Source: Apostichopus japonicus (Eukaryota; Echinodermata; Holothuroidea; Aspidochirotida; Stichopodidae). Taken from it: a DNA stretch of 64,000 nt. This document shows, one piece after another, positions 1 through 15,300 of this stretch. Within the stretch, counting starts at the first letter, position 1; each line of letters opens with the position of its first letter. The stretch is from the NCBI RefSeq assembly GCF_037975245.1, contig NC_092577.1, forward strand, positions 32,119,398-32,183,397, in the 5' to 3' direction. A model generated the notes under the pieces. That model was not told where the DNA came from and made no database searches. It saw only the letters and a list, made by a program, of their open reading frames with translations. A program made the position numbers and the translations under genes.

Positions 1-3000
1 TGTGATCCCAATTCCTCGCCTGCATTAGCGATCGAGTCCTTTCATTTATATCCTACAGTAGTGGGCACAGCCTTTTACATTCTCTTGTTTGTCGAACACT
101 TCATACGACATTATGCATAACCCACAGGAATTATCGGTTTAGGCATATACCTCCTACAATTTCAACAATACTTGATTAAGCCTATACTTCATCGTACGGT
201 CGTTCGGACGTTAGACCCTATATCACAGTGTGTAGTCAGTCATTACGTAGAACTTACTAGCCTATATATCTACCACATACTTATGGCTGAGGTGACAAAA
301 GGTTTATCAAACTAGACTTGAAATAGTTTTAAAGGTCCTTATAGGTTAACGGTATAAACTTCAAAGTTCGAAACCTATCCATGCAAGAGAATATTGTCAA
401 ACTACGGTCTAGTCAAGCCCAACTGATTTGACGTTGTATTGAAGGGAGGGGAAAACCAATGAATTACTCTCCATAAAAAGCCTACGAACAATCTTGTTTC
501 TTGTGGAAAATATCGTGATATAAACGTCATGTTAGCATGTAATGTCATAGTGCTATTCGGACTATAGGAGGTAAAATATGATAGTTTCCTCCTTATTTTA
601 CTTTAATATTTTCCATAATAGCATATAAAAGAATATCACAAAGTACCATATCAATATCCCTCTCATACTCCTTTCACGACGCACCATGCATCGAGACGTT
701 ATAGTCGCAGCGTCTCAAAATATTTCAGCCCCCCCCCCCCCCTTAACAAATTACATTGAATATTTTCTCTTTTATATTCCTTCAGAAAATATGGAGGACA
801 TTTTTCTTCTTATAAAAAGCACGGGTCATACACACACATACATGCGTACGATTTCAGGAGTGTGTAAATGAGATTTTTGCAGATATACATATAACGTATA
901 GCTACACACTGCAGTAGCCTACATGCAAACACACTGAAGCTTAACTGCGCATATATGAAGTACATTGTACATGCAGACGAGAGATTAGTAAGAGATCTGT
1001 TCTATATATCGTAACAACAGAACCAGTTCGTCTGTTACAGAACGTTTATAAGCATGCTAGCTAATATAACCCTGACTCTATGCAAGCAATGTAGCTCCTC
1101 ATATAAGCCCCAGGGAAGCTGCCAATCAAATTTGTGAAGCATGACAATTAATGAGTATATGAGATTGCAGTAGGACTGGGCAGTGTATATAGGCTGTATA
1201 TATTTACAACTGGTTTGTAACGTCTGACAGCCTACTACACTCTACTACTGTAGTCGTAATCAAACAACGTGTGATGATAAACAGACGGTATATAACGAAG
1301 GAAAAAGTATTTCGGCAAGTAGTAAAAAGGATCAAACGTGGCAGATTATGCTGCGGGTAAACTGAATGTGGCATTAATGACAATGTTGAGTAAAACGTCA
1401 ACACATGCAAAGGCTGGTACAGTTGTATGAGTAATATAGTTAGAACTTAAAAGTTACAACATAACATCTGTCATATAACAGGAGAAAACCTTTGAAATTT
1501 GGTATATACCTCAATAGCAATATTTTTTCTTTTATATCTTAGTTCATTGTTATTGTAACCGTGTACATCGAGAATATTTCTATATCTCCACCATTTAATT
1601 ACGAAATATACCGGTCTTCAAACGAAATAAACAACCCGTTTTGAAACAATTCTTTCTGTTTATATATTTTATTATTTATATGGGAAATAGTAAGGCCAAT
1701 GCCACTTGTAATTTTTTATATATATATCTTTCTCACTGCCTAACCAGATTCTGAACCTACGACGAATGGTACAGTGTGATACAGATGCTTGTAAATGTAT
1801 ATCACCTGACATGACCGGAAACAAGGAAGAGCATGCGCAGAATATGATTAACAGAATTCAAATTCGAAGACTATTAATACTAAAATCTCTTCAAGTTTGG
1901 CATCTCACATTAGCGTACATTGACATTTAAATATTATACGAAATAGACGGCGCGGTTCAAACGGGCCGATTGTCACCTCAGTGACACCTTAAGATTTAGT
2001 AATAGGATACAATTGAAGCATTGTTAATATTTACATGCAAAGATTGTGTGCCATAACGTGAAGCAGAACACCAAACAGTGCAGTGAACCAAACGGCATGC
2101 ACGCACACGTGAATTACATGCATGAAAAGGTTCATTCATACAAAGTCCGCCACTTCGACCTTTAAAGCGGTGAATCCTTTATAGAAAATCAAATATATTT
2201 CATATAGGAAAAAAAGTTGTCATGTCTATTCACAGGATCACTTCAACAAGTTAAGGTTCACAAGAATAAAGGCCAATATTTTTATATATTTAACTTACTA
2301 AATACATCAGAGAAGTCTTGGTTTTATGTCACAGCAGGTCAAATTCAAGTGAAAATCACTACACAATGAAGTATGGATATTGTAATTATCATTTATGGAT
2401 ACAAATTTTTCTTTAATTGGCGTGCAAGGGAATACACACTAGTTTCGTAGTATATAAACATACTGCAGGGTTGTTGATCTATTAATAAGGTTATTTCAAG
2501 TACAAAGAAATACATGAGATATCTTCATCAGTCTATACCTCGCCATGTCTATGAGCATCTGTTCAAGTTACTTTGCTTGCAATTAAATGGAACGTATAGA
2601 GTTGATGACCTCCCTCTACATGGATAAAAGGTTACGTCTAAGTCACTTGAACATGACGTAATATGCAAATGAAACAATTTGAAAATATGCAGATTTTTTT
2701 TTTGTGTTTGCATGCAAAACTTTGGCGTGATCTCATGCATATCGTGCAGTGCAAATATTAGCATGCAATATCTTCACAGACCTTTTCTTTCATGGATTGT
2801 GATGATCCTTCCGCTTCTGATTTGGCTATTTTACGCCGCAAGAACTCAACCTAAGTGAGAGGTACATATAATGACAAAAATATAAGTTTCAAATCATCAA
2901 TATGCATAATATACTTACTCACTTACACGCAATTAAATGGCTTACAAAAGGGTAGGCTATTTTAGTGAGCCAGACCGCAGGATATCATGCGACGCCGTAT

Positions 3001-3736
3001 TTGGCTTAAAAATCCTGTAAGTATAGGTTTTCCTCGAAAACTGCATGGAGATTGCACCTCCTACTGCCAACCTATTGACAACAGTAACTGTCATCAATAT
3101 TTGAACAATTTTATACATCTAAATCTATAAAATTCATAGTCGAAAACAATACCTATAATAATTATGTAATTATTCTTAGTTAACTATACTGCCTTGATTG
3201 ACAACTTTGCATATAGTTCCAAAGACAGCGGTTTATTAATAGGCTGTATTATGCATGTATCCAATTTGGAAATGCTTTAATATTCTTGAATACAATAAAG
3301 CGAAAGTTGAATACGCAAATGTCAACAGAATTCTTTTGTTTACTAATTGCGTTCCTCTGTAACATGTCAAAAGTGGTTTTATATTTGGAATAAATCTTTA
3401 AGCGAATCAATACGTGATGAGCTAGACCAAGCTCGAAGGATGAAAAAGGTTCATGGTTTCAGCTGCCAGGCTACTGAACTGTACTTCAGATTATCCAGCG
3501 AGATCTAACAGAAATCCCTTCTTTTTTTTACAACAAACAAGAAATCCTGAATATTGATTATGCCAATATCCCAGTTTTTACACCTAGAAAGAAAATATGA
3601 ATATTAATTTTTGAAAAATATATTCTCATATGCATTTCTTCAAAACACGTCCTCAATCAGATCACTTACAATGAAACATGTTTTTTTTTTTACTTCCTCA
3701 AAACTATGAAATGTATGAAATTAACAATAGTCGAAA

Positions 3737-3738
<2 letters not shown>
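1..3738. other. Non-coding, nothing recognised
   Basis: No supported gene, RNA or element. Short C or T runs (729-741, 2694-2703) and scattered small frames only. Probably intron or flank of the MTCL-like gene. Confidence 0.5.
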
Positions 3739-3793
<55 letters not shown>

Positions 3794-3801
3794 ATATATA
3801 T
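3739..3801. repeat. (TA)n microsatellite
   Basis: About 63 bp of alternating T and A, interrupted once near 3780. Confidence 0.95.
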
Positions 3802-5039
3802 TACTAGTTTAATCTCCTTTCACCTGGCCCAGATGTAAATCCCAAGTGATCAAGCCATCTCTTAAATTTTTCTGACGTAAATGAATTTCTTATTTTCATA
3901 TCCTTTTGGCAATTTCCCCCGAAATGTACTCTATCAGATATGGAACATTACACAAATATTCGACTCTGCCGCCTACAGCCATGTATAGAGTTGACTTTAA
4001 ACTGTGATGGCTATTTAGAGATTAAGTCTTTCTGTCGCTGCTTTAAATTTAAATTTAAAAAAAAAATGATGCGATGATTGTTATCTCTTTGTAGATTAAA
4101 AAATCAGTTTAAAAATTGATTGATTGAAATAATGACTTATCGATAATAACATTAAGAAATACATGGTACTTGACCATATGTGATGGTGCATGGAGTTCAA
4201 TACACTATAGAATTAGTTTAAACCAGAGTGATATTTTCATTAGTCTCTTTTTCTTCCTGTAATATTTCCACCTCTCTTTACTGAACATATTGATGATGTG
4301 ACGTCAGAACAAATTAACATTGGCAATGTGTCAATAAAAGATTTATTTGTATTTTAGATACCTATTAAGGTTAAACCCATTGTATTTCGATAAAATATCA
4401 ACATTTTGATATATTGTTTACACAGAAGATACCTGTAGATCCCAGTATAAATATTTCTACGCATAATCTCAACTGACCCGCAAGTTGCCGCCGCAACCCA
4501 CCAGGCTTAATTCCCCGTCGCTATACTTGGAGAAAGAAACACAGACACACACATACTGCTGCGATTGGCAAAATTCTATAACGCACATTGAGGAAAATTT
4601 AGAACAAAAAAGTCATTTGGACAGTTAATTATCAATTTGTTCATTTTGTTGTTTACGACTGATGAAGACACCGTACAGGTAATGAAGTCAATCATATATT
4701 ACAAACAAGTAAACAGTAACATACATGCGCACGAAAAGCCATTTTCAATACTGCATAGTTGTTGCTAGTCAGTGACTGTACTCACACCTTATGTAATAAC
4801 ACATAATTCAACAGAATGCCAATCCACTTGGAGAAATTCTCTATTAGAAAACAATTTGGAGAAAATTCATTCACAACATCTGCCAAACGTGGTAGAAATT
4901 AGGCTAATGAACGACCCCTTCAAAGCTTCCGTCGGTTGGACAGCAGTGTATGGTCAAGAGAATTTTGGATTCTGAAATTAAAAAGTAAGTATGCGCCAAA
5001 TGCCGAAGGCATAAATACACCAGCGGTGGATTAACGATT

Positions 5040-5840
5040 TCATAAGAATCTTAACTGTTTCTCCTATAACTACTTCTTTCGGCCTTCCACTATATTTGTG
5101 ACCTCATTTTCTGGCGTTAAGTTTGCTTCTGTAGCCAAGATGAAGCCACTCAGGAAATGAATAGGACTTAAATTAGCTTCTAAGGCTTCCCTCTGCCGTG
5201 TATTTGAAAGCTTTACGGCCTAATTTGTGAACACACGTTCGAAATTAGTTGGAAGGCCCTCTGTAAACATTGTGATGAAATTGTTACGAGGTCGTGAAAG
5301 ATGGTAGATACGATAAGTCAAACCTCGAGATGAGACTGCAAGACTGACAGGAATCACGTGCTATAATTTTGCTTTCGTTTTTGATACATTTTGGTCGGGA
5401 AGGCAGATAATTTACAACATTACGCAGCTATATACATGTTTTACGTGGGAGAAACCGATAGCTTGTAACTTACAATTCCCTTTAGGTGGTCATCCAAAAT
5501 GGATAACATATAAGTTTGTTTCTTCCCTAACAAAGAAACTTATGCGACAGAAAAAGCCTAAAGGGTCAGTTTCTTGTATTTTAATTGCAGCAGTTTTAAC
5601 TATATATTGGCCGTTCTTCTGCCTCAGACTGGCAGGCATAATGATTTCAATTTTGTTTGTGCCAACGTCATTCAGTCCATCAGCTGTATTGGGCAATATT
5701 CAGCCCTTCAGTTCCAACCCTGATATTGTTTATGGAATAGCCTGGACAGCATTTATGTTGCCAATGACCAATTTCCCCAACGACGATATTAAACAAAAAA
5801 GTCATCTTTTCTCAGCGATTTTGCTTACAACATAAAATCG
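5040..5840 (-). pseudogene. Decayed hAT-type transposase fragment
   Basis: On the minus strand the segment 5696-5490 reads TADGLNDVGTNKIEIIM and AAIKIQETDPLGFF, like the hAT block where a 'DVG.NKI...TDNA...A' stretch leads into a Gly-Cys motif. Further along, 5180-5070 reads EALEANLSPIHFLSGF and LTPENE, like the later hAT 'L.P.H..A..L.P...G..L' block. The order on the strand is right for hAT. Stops and frame changes interrupt it, so it is a relic. The ends of the element were not found. Similarity is by eye only. Confidence 0.45.
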
Positions 5841-7572
5841 TGGACGAAACACGTGTTATATAGGCAAAAGATCTTAGGCCGCCTGAAGAGGCGAAACTTG
5901 GCAATCTCGTTCCCGTGTAGATAATATATCGTCAAAGGGGACCTAAAGGTTTATGGGTCGATCTACGAAGGTTGTTTTTAATTTAAAATACACAGTTCGC
6001 AACGTCTTTTGTGAAATGTATAAAACCCGCTGAAACTAAATAGCTCAACTTTACGAGTAGTTGACACGAGTATAGCCAAAATTAACGACAACCAACGCGT
6101 GTGGTGCACATCTCTGTTCGTATTTATACTGATGGCCGCCTAATGACCTTATAAGTAACGATGATTGCTTGCCAAGATGGCAGAAATATTATAAAATCCC
6201 GTGTAAGTTAAGTAAACAACGTCGCTCAATCTTTCCGAATATTATCTAGAAAGCTGCCTCAAAGACTCTATCAAAGTATCAAATTAATTTCTTAGACTCC
6301 TCTATAATATCGCCTAAGTGTCGTTTCGTAAACACAAATTTCATTACTTTTCAAGCTCGCGTGTATGGACAAACGAACATCAGTGCACGGTCAGTGGGTG
6401 AAAAAGGTTGCATGGTTTATTATGAAGTCTACACATTGTGTGTGGTAGTTTGGATTGATTCATCAATAGAAGATGAGTTCGTTTAAGCATATAGGTGAAG
6501 GCGAGTTCCATACATCAGTACATTCTATTGTGTTTTTTTTTGTACATATATAGTTCAGGTCTTTGGTCGAGTGGGCAATGTTTGTACTTTTGTCTTTACT
6601 TCTAACACATGCGGTACAAATAAATAATACAAACGATATACCAGATATGCTCACATTTCAATGTTATGTTCACATCACCTTTAAACAAAGGATGTAATTG
6701 TCCATAGAAACCATAACGTACAAACCAAGGTTTAATAATTAACTACTTTTATAAGTATGTCAATTTAATGACCTAATAAATGTTCTTTTCTGACGTAATT
6801 GTGACATGGATGTCGATGAGCAAAGCCATCTATTTCACCGACGCCATTGCTGTCTCTATATGTTACATACTTTCCGTTGATTGGTTCATTATTTCATTCG
6901 TGTATCTTTACATTTTGTTGTACAAGCTATAAGACACTTTATACTTGTCCAGTTACGTTTATCACGAGATTTCAAGCAAGCTTCCTTATATGGCATACAA
7001 CTTTCTATGAACCGTTCTTCCTCTCAAACACTTCAAAGACAAACACATATTTTTTTCAATTTCTTTCCAACGAAATTTCTCCATCCAACACGAAGTGTTT
7101 TTCCCTTCACATTTTCCTTTCCATGGCATAGTTACATCTCATTTGTAAACAGAATAAATTTGCCTGCCTCCTTGCAAGAAATCACACCCAATTAATCTTG
7201 ATAACAGCGCAAACAAAGCACTATAAGAGCAAAATCTTAGGTATACTTCCATATAATTAATATATCTTTGCGCGTAGTTTATATAGCCTATATATAGTAT
7301 CTTACAGACCACTCCGCGATTCCGCATTACCATATACTTGCAATTCAATTTTACTTTCGTGTCAATGCCGATCAGAGAAATCTTTGATGAATCGCCCATG
7401 CAGTTCATTTGATAATCTAATGAAGATCGTTGACTCTATGCCTGCAGTTCGTTGACATGCTTGTTTGTTCATCTGCTAGGCATAAACTGTCGACTCATTT
7501 AGCGCTGCTGTGATGTAGTAAAGCAATGTTGCTAGTCGCAGAGAGATGCAGCTGCCTTGAAAACAAGCATGC

Positions 7573-7624
<52 letters not shown>

Positions 7625-9026
7625 TCCTGCAGAGACCAATTATTTTTGGTTTCAAGTGATGTCGAAGAAGATACATAGGAACAGGAATAAAAGAAAGGAT
7701 CGTTAGGTTTGACAATAGAGAGGTCAGGAACTCTTGTTAACTTACAAGATAACGATATTCAACGACATATCTATCGCATTTATTAAGATGTATATTCAAT
7801 TGTGTATACCCTATTAGACAAGATTTCTATGTTACCAATATAACGGCCTCCTTGGCTTTTAGCAATCAATAAGGGTCGTTTCTCTCAATCGTTTAGGAAA
7901 ACCAAAAATAAATGTCTTTTTTAAGTACATGTCACATGTCACATGTGCTTCAAGGGTTTTAACAAAATGATAAGGAAATACTGTCAAATGAGAAAAAAAC
8001 TTATCTATTATAGACATGTGTTGTGAAACAAACAGTTTGAAGAATAAATCAAGTGTGATTGTATCAAATACTGTTCATTTAAAAAGAGCATGTCACTTTT
8101 GAAACAAAGCATTATTCGTACCCATCTAATCAAGCTATTTTTCGACATTCAAAACATAAAGCAAGAAATACAAATATTTTGTTAGATAAAAAAGCAATAT
8201 ACCAAAAAACTTTCTCGAAACGGTGAACATTTGAAAGTTGAAGGATTGTTTCGACTTTTTTTGTTATGTCTAATGAAACACAAACTCCACTGACTTCCCC
8301 AAATAAATCTCCCATATATATATTCATCACAGCATAGTCGTATAGTTTCATCAAGTCCCATGTGAACATTAATGCTGTTATATTTACACCTTTCAGCTAT
8401 GTTTTGCTGTACCCACGTTAATATGGACGTGAGTAGAGACGGATTTATGACATTTACTTTTAGAAATGACACACAACCAGCCATCTGCCTACAATAACAT
8501 ACTCTATCATTGAGCAACGAAAAGTTCAAATTCTAACCACAGACTGTATTTTGGTTGAAAGACAACACACTCTTTTACGCGATATGCACGAAAGCAACGA
8601 AGGACATAAACTCAGAGAAGCAAGTGAGTTTACCCAGCTAACTGACATATAAATACTATAGTGACTCACACAGATAGCGAGAACTTTTTTGAAAGATTAG
8701 ATAAACACTTACCTCTGTCCTGTGTAACTGATTGCATGAAAGAAAATGAAAACATGACATAAATTCTCATAATACTCATCATATTTCATAGAAACATATA
8801 CGAGCAAATGTACGAACACATTCACTGAATCTTTTCATTACGAAGAGGTCGCTGAGAGAGTGTTACAGTATTTGACTTTCAGATCTTCGAATCTGGATCA
8901 CTATAAATAGGATTCCAGAAAAATAGCAGTGTCGTATTTGTCAATTAACAACTATAGCGAAGAACTCTAGGAATCCCCCTCAAGTCATGCAATGACCTCA
9001 CAGGTTCATAGCTGGTAACACCAAGG
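5841..9026. other. Non-coding apart from a (TA)n run
   Basis: Only short overlapping frames with no recognisable protein features; (TA)n at 7575-7621. Confidence 0.5.
7575..7621. repeat. (TA)n microsatellite
   Basis: A pure run of about 47 bp. Confidence 0.95.
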
Positions 9027-9305
9027 ATAATAATAATAATCATCAGTTATTTTTACCACGCTTAAGCGACCATGCATAAATGTGGGCGAAACCCGCAAGG
9101 GCTTATGGATTACAACTTACACGTCGGGTAGCTTCCAATTCAACATTTTTAACTCAAATTTTAAATCTTTTTCAATTTAGAAAGTCAGTTCAGTTGGTGA
9201 AAACCGTAGATTGCTCTTGAATGAAAAACCCACCTTACTATGACCCGGCCGGGTATCGAACCCGGAACCTCCCGATTGCTAAGCCACATTGCTTCAAATG
9301 ATGAA
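9027..9305 (-). mobile_element. tRNA-derived SINE, family A (minus copy)
   Basis: In minus orientation it carries a pol III B box (GGTTCGATACC) near 9255 and a body ending in an ATT-rich tail near 9030-9045. The same body occurs on the plus strand at 54463-54801, which shows it is a dispersed family. The tRNA-like head is cut or diverged at its 5' end. Confidence 0.75.
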
Positions 9306-12300
9306 AACAGCTTGAGTCGTATTGAAGAAGATTCTAACATAAAGAAACATCAGATGCTATTTTACCTATAGCAATACTTTTGTATCTTTATTTACAGTAA
9401 CTCATTTCTACTTAAAGCGAATGGGATAATTAAAGAAGAAACAGACAAACATGGGTCCCTTAAGTAGGAGACGATGATTTCGATTTTTTTATGAATACAT
9501 TTCGACCCCTGTGAGATAACGTATCCCAAGATTTCCGCTTATTAAAAACAATGAAACTCTCAAGTGCATCTACTGAGAGTAGTAAACCATGAACAACACG
9601 TGCCGTATGGCTATATAGGCGTACAAACCAATGACGATTTGGCGACATTTACGAAACTTATGTGGCTAATAACGTCTGTGTAAGATATTGTGATTTGATG
9701 TTTTGCTTAGTTGTAATGCCGAGTTTATGGATGACACAGTTCAATCATACTCGTTTCCCACTGGAGGAACTTGTACATACTTCCACATCAATGGTATGAA
9801 GTATAATTTGCCGTTTTTTAAGACAGGGGTGAGGTGAGGTGAGATGGAGACGTGAATGACGTCATTCTCGTGTGGACAGTGGTGCAGTTTGCTGCAATCA
9901 CCTCATTACAGTAGCAGTTTCAGCACATAGAATGTATTTGTTAATTTAGCTACACGTTTGGCTAATCAGTCTGCTATTAGAAAAGATGTAGGTCCTAAAG
10001 GTTAGGCAGTGCTAGAACCCTAGGATACCATACCCAAGGATACCATACCGGCCTCCCCTCCCCCCCCCCCCCACTTTCGCGGGCAAGACCCCACCAGCAG
10101 CCTGCAGGGAAGTGTCCATGCAGGCCGCTTGACCTTTGGGAGTCAAAGGAATTTGTCTTATCTGTCTAGTGGATAATCCGACACTAACCTAAGTCTTCAT
10201 ACTTGCTTAAAGAAAGAGACAACGTTTCTTGACGTATAGTAAACCTTCCGCCCGACATTGAACTAACATATCTGTAATTTTTAGTGTAGGCTTTTTGCAT
10301 TATGGGAAACATAATAAGTTACACAAGCCACTCCATGGTTTTAGCTTGAGGAGGCCCGTGAAACGAGTTTGCATTTGTCGCAAGATGTATCATTGGTAAT
10401 GTTCCATCCCGACGCCATTTTCAGTGACGGGTAAATAAACTTTGGGAGAAAAGTAGTTGATGAGAAGCATTGGTTGGAATGGTAGATCAACAGTATATTG
10501 GCCCCAAAATGCGACGATTTGTTCAAGAGTAATAACAATTGAGCTGCATATACCCTGAGCAGGTCAATTTACACAATGGAGAGAAACAGAGCTATGTGAT
10601 TCTTCACTGTCTTTCTGCTTTCTACCTCTGAGGTCAATCCATGTTTCACGTTAGCCGTCCGCGGGATGATGACAAAAATATGACTTTGCCTCTTCGTTCA
10701 CAGAACGCTTCTAAAAAGTTTTAAAAGCAATACTAAGTGGAAAGTTCTCATATAAATAAATAAATAAATACAAAAGACCTGCAGATCTGTGAATTCTCTA
10801 AACGACTACACTGGAGTAGAAGCTAATGTATATTTGTTTGTTTGGGCTTTTTAGAAAGAGTTAGGACTTCTGACGTATGTAGATAGCAGACGACTGTTAA
10901 TACATATGATACGCATATTGAAGAGAAAGATGGGCCCTAGTTCTAACGAATACAGTACATCTAATGAGTTACTGAATGAACTTTCAACCAATCAAATTAA
11001 ACGGCGCAGGCACTGCATAAAGATAACAACAACAAAAAAGGAGCTTGCAACTTTTCACGAATATATATGGAATCTTACTTATATCGGATCGTGTTTATCC
11101 CATAGTGTACATATGTTACGAAATTAATTATTATTTACTTCATGAAACGAAATGTTGAATGGTTGGTGACATTTCTCGCGAATAGCTTGGTACTGTCTAA
11201 CTAGAACAGATAGTGTTCTTCACCAGTTACATAACTATATAATCTTAATTACTAATCAATTACACACATAACAACATTTTCCACTAATTAGTGCAACTTA
11301 GACAATATCTATAGCATATTGTCTATGTATTATCAGATCAAATATTTTATGCATTCAACTTTTCATTAAGATATGCATGGATAATGTTACGTAATTTTAC
11401 CAGTCATTACATCAACGTCAAACAATTTGTGTTTGAAGCTGAGAAACGCTGAAAAATTTCAATATTTCAGGTTGCAATCTCGTTTACTATACCACTACAA
11501 GAGATTCCCATTGACGGGCCTCGCTTTTCTGCAACACAATTCTGTTCTTTCTTTCTTCTCCTCTGCTCCTCCTATTTTCTTTATTTTCGTCTTTTTATTC
11601 TTGGGAACACTTCTAGTACCCATGACTGATGAATCGCATGAACTTAGCGAGAAGATTTATCTGTCTTCATTTTTCATCGTAATTAATCTCAGAGAACAAA
11701 AAAAAAAGGTGTTTACAAGCCCATTCAAAATGAATTCATATAAACATTTCACCCGAGTTACCGCGTCATCCGAGAGCTTCTTGCCGGGAAGAAAAAAAAT
11801 CCTATAATTTATCGCTTTCTCTTAATAGTATATTGAACAATGACAAAAAAAAATATGATAAATGTACCATATACCTTATAATTTCCGCTTTAATGAATAG
11901 TACTTGTTAATCAACGCTGTCAGAGAACAATGTTGCCACTTAAAGAAACACGTGTAGATAAGAGACAACGTCAAGTATAATTATATATGAGGGTCGGCAA
12001 ACTTGATAACATTTTCAATGGGCACTTACATGTGGAACTATATATCTACAGATGATGTCGTTACACTATGCATTATGTATGACTGAATTTGTATTCAATT
12101 AGTTATGAAATGAAATATGAAATGACTAGATGATTTCGTCTAAAAATGTATGCTGTTTTTAGTCTCCAATTGTCCTTCAAGACCTCACGTTCATATTTGG
12201 TAGATTCCGGATTGCTTCATTGGTGCTGTCTCTTAGTTCGGAGGATGTATTCATAAATATTTAAATAATACCAGACACAATTAAAGTTTTCATTATTCCA

Positions 12301-15300
12301 TCTGGACGTAATATGAAGGAACATAAACAAGTCAATCTTGAATATGTGCAACGTCACAACCCAGCCTAACGAAATCTCTCCTATACCATCACACAACATG
12401 GGATTTTTTTTTTAAATAATAATTGAAAAATCGAAAATCAGTAATAATTATTAAGTCACAATTATTATTTTTTGCAATACCAGATTGGGAACGAGGGTCT
12501 TGTGTAATGATTTCATCGAATGCTAGAAGAAACGTCAGTACGGATTCTGCCTTATGTGAGTTGATTTACTTTTCATACAAATTATACTAAATTACTGTCA
12601 ACTATGTGTCACACAACGCACCAGAAACTTGGATTCCCGGAACGGTTAGGTCCATGTCTGTCCTTGTTTAATTTGCCACCGTTTTTATTTGTTCCCTTAT
12701 TTAAAATGTGACTGATATTACTTATCCAAACGATACCGAACATTAGAGCTGCGCCCAGCATATATATATATATATTTTCTCGTCTGTGTTTTCTGTCATC
12801 GGTGAAATTGGCGTTCGTCAATATACCTGTCAAACAATGATTTCAGTCCTGACAGGCATCGTGCTGTTATCACTAACAATTCCTTAGACTAGAAAAGGCT
12901 TTGACACGGATAGATATCTTTGATATACAAGTACGTCATGAGAAACCGTGAAATCTTTCATGAAAATTAGGGATCATTTTTCAGATAATTTAGGACCAAA
13001 TATTGCACATCTTAGTAACAACCCGGAAAAAATACTGACTATATACGGTCTTGCAATTTTATCATTTATCATTTCCTACACCTGTAGATGTATTCTTCTA
13101 TTACTTATATATAACCTTATGGCAACAGTGAACCCAACTCCCAAAAACCAAATTTTGCTTGATACCACCTTCAGCGTTAAGTGAAACTTCTTGATTTTTG
13201 AACGACCACATGATGTCAAAGGTCAGAGCTGCGTTTGAAATTTGTGTATTCTTGCTGCGATTGGATCCTTCTGGATTTGCATGTCTATTTTTATTATTCT
13301 TTTTATTTTTTATTTTATTTTTTGCTTTTTTTTCTCTCTCTTTTATTGCTTGGTCACTTCGTTGAGTCTTCTAGATTACTTAACCTAACACACCTACAAA
13401 GATTTTGAAAGATTCCACCACAAAATATTCTTCATAGTTGACTTAAAAATTGCCTTTTTTTTTTCTTTTTTTTTTTGCATATATTGTTTGAAACAACAAA
13501 ATCTAACACAAATATTGGGATAAAGACCGGAAACCTATTCAACTTCCATTTTGCAAAATACATCATGATCAAAAATTCCCTAAAGCGATGCCATGGTGAT
13601 AGAAAATCCATTCAAGAAAACTTACACATGAAATGACAGCGGTTAATTTTTTCTGGAATATGTCCAATTATCGTTTGGATCCATTTCTTCGCCAATAATT
13701 GCCTGTAATTCCCTGGGGTTAAAATGTTCATGTTTTATATACATATATTACCCTCGAAAATTGCCCCTACTATACTCAACCGAAACACTAAAATGTTTCA
13801 AGAAGAAGTGTGCTCCAAGGTTCTAACAAAAAAGGGGAGAATACAACGAACGGTGAAGACTTGCGGCAAAAAGAAAGTTAAATTAACAAGAGTTCTCAAG
13901 GGAATCACATCAAATTTTGGAGTGTGTTATCAAGTTTCATCTGCCAGGGAAGCTGTCGCTAACTCTTTGAGTGCGTCGCAACACCTCGGGACTCTGCCAA
14001 TCACATATATGGTGATATCGACAGACTAGTTCTCTTTTATGTATATGGTCAATATTGTCTAGTATAAGATAGTTTGAAAACTTGAATTAGGCAAAAAACA
14101 AAATATTCATAAAAAAAATTATTAAAAAATAAAATCAATAAGAAATGATGTAGGTGTCATATCCACACTTCTGAAAGAACCCTTTCGTGAACTTCGGTAA
14201 TGTGAGAGTACAATGGTACTACTGTATAATGATGTAATGGCAAAGGTCTTTTGTGAATAATCATTCCAAAATCTAGCAATGATAGTTCAATCGAAAGTTT
14301 CACGATCTTCCTTGACATGGAACATCCATTTGCCTATTCCGTCACACATTACATAACGTCACATTTAGTGGTGTTAGTTGTCGACCAACTAATTGTACAC
14401 GCCATTCGCTCTAGCATTCTACAAATTGTAATAAAATGTTAAAATGTCATGTATAGTTTTCCGTATAAAGAATAGATAAAACATGCAGCCCACTATCAAG
14501 TAACAAGTATACACACGCTGAAAAACATGACGTCAAACAGTGAACGACCTAGGCTATCTCTTGTATGTACGCATAAAATGAAAAACTAATTATTATCTGG
14601 TGCTGCAAGCACACCCTACTTCTAGAACTAGCAGTGATGCAATCTTCCTTAAATCCACACTTGCTTATTTATTAACTAAACAATCATCTCATTATAACAG
14701 TGAAAACACAACATGCACTATCCTAATGTCTGTCTTTGCTAAAGCGAAAGTAGCAATTACACATACATAGAAGTGTGACGTCATACAAAGAAACGAACAA
14801 CAACCTTTAAGCTCAAGGAGAAATAAAAGAAAAACAAAAGATTATGAAAAGATATCACCTCTTTACATGTGTTGCAGAGGCCATCGTACTAGACTAACAC
14901 ATAAAATACGATCGTCCATAAACCCTGTATTCATATTCTATATATATGTTACTCATCTAACGCTTAGGGCATTTGGCATCTGCCGATGGCATCAGCAGTT
15001 GGATGAACAGTTTAAATATAGATCATTAAATAGGTCAACGTGATTCATTATGTTCATTATACCATGGAATCATCTTTGAACAGAACACTCTTGAATCAAA
15101 TCATAAGAGTGGATATCCTGTTCAGCTATGCATCGACCACCACTGTAATACAATTAAGCGATTAAAATTAAATTTGTCATCGAGTTTTCTCGCAAGCGCA
15201 GTTGCAGACAGTTATAATACCGGTGCAAGGCGATTACCTAGCATATAAGGAAAAGGTGAAATTTGAGAACTTCGATCTTTGGATAAAACAAAAGGCAAAC

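Noticed and set aside
13724-14029. 101-codon basic open frame
   Set aside because: No recognisable family, AT-rich surroundings and no splice context; chance length for this sequence.
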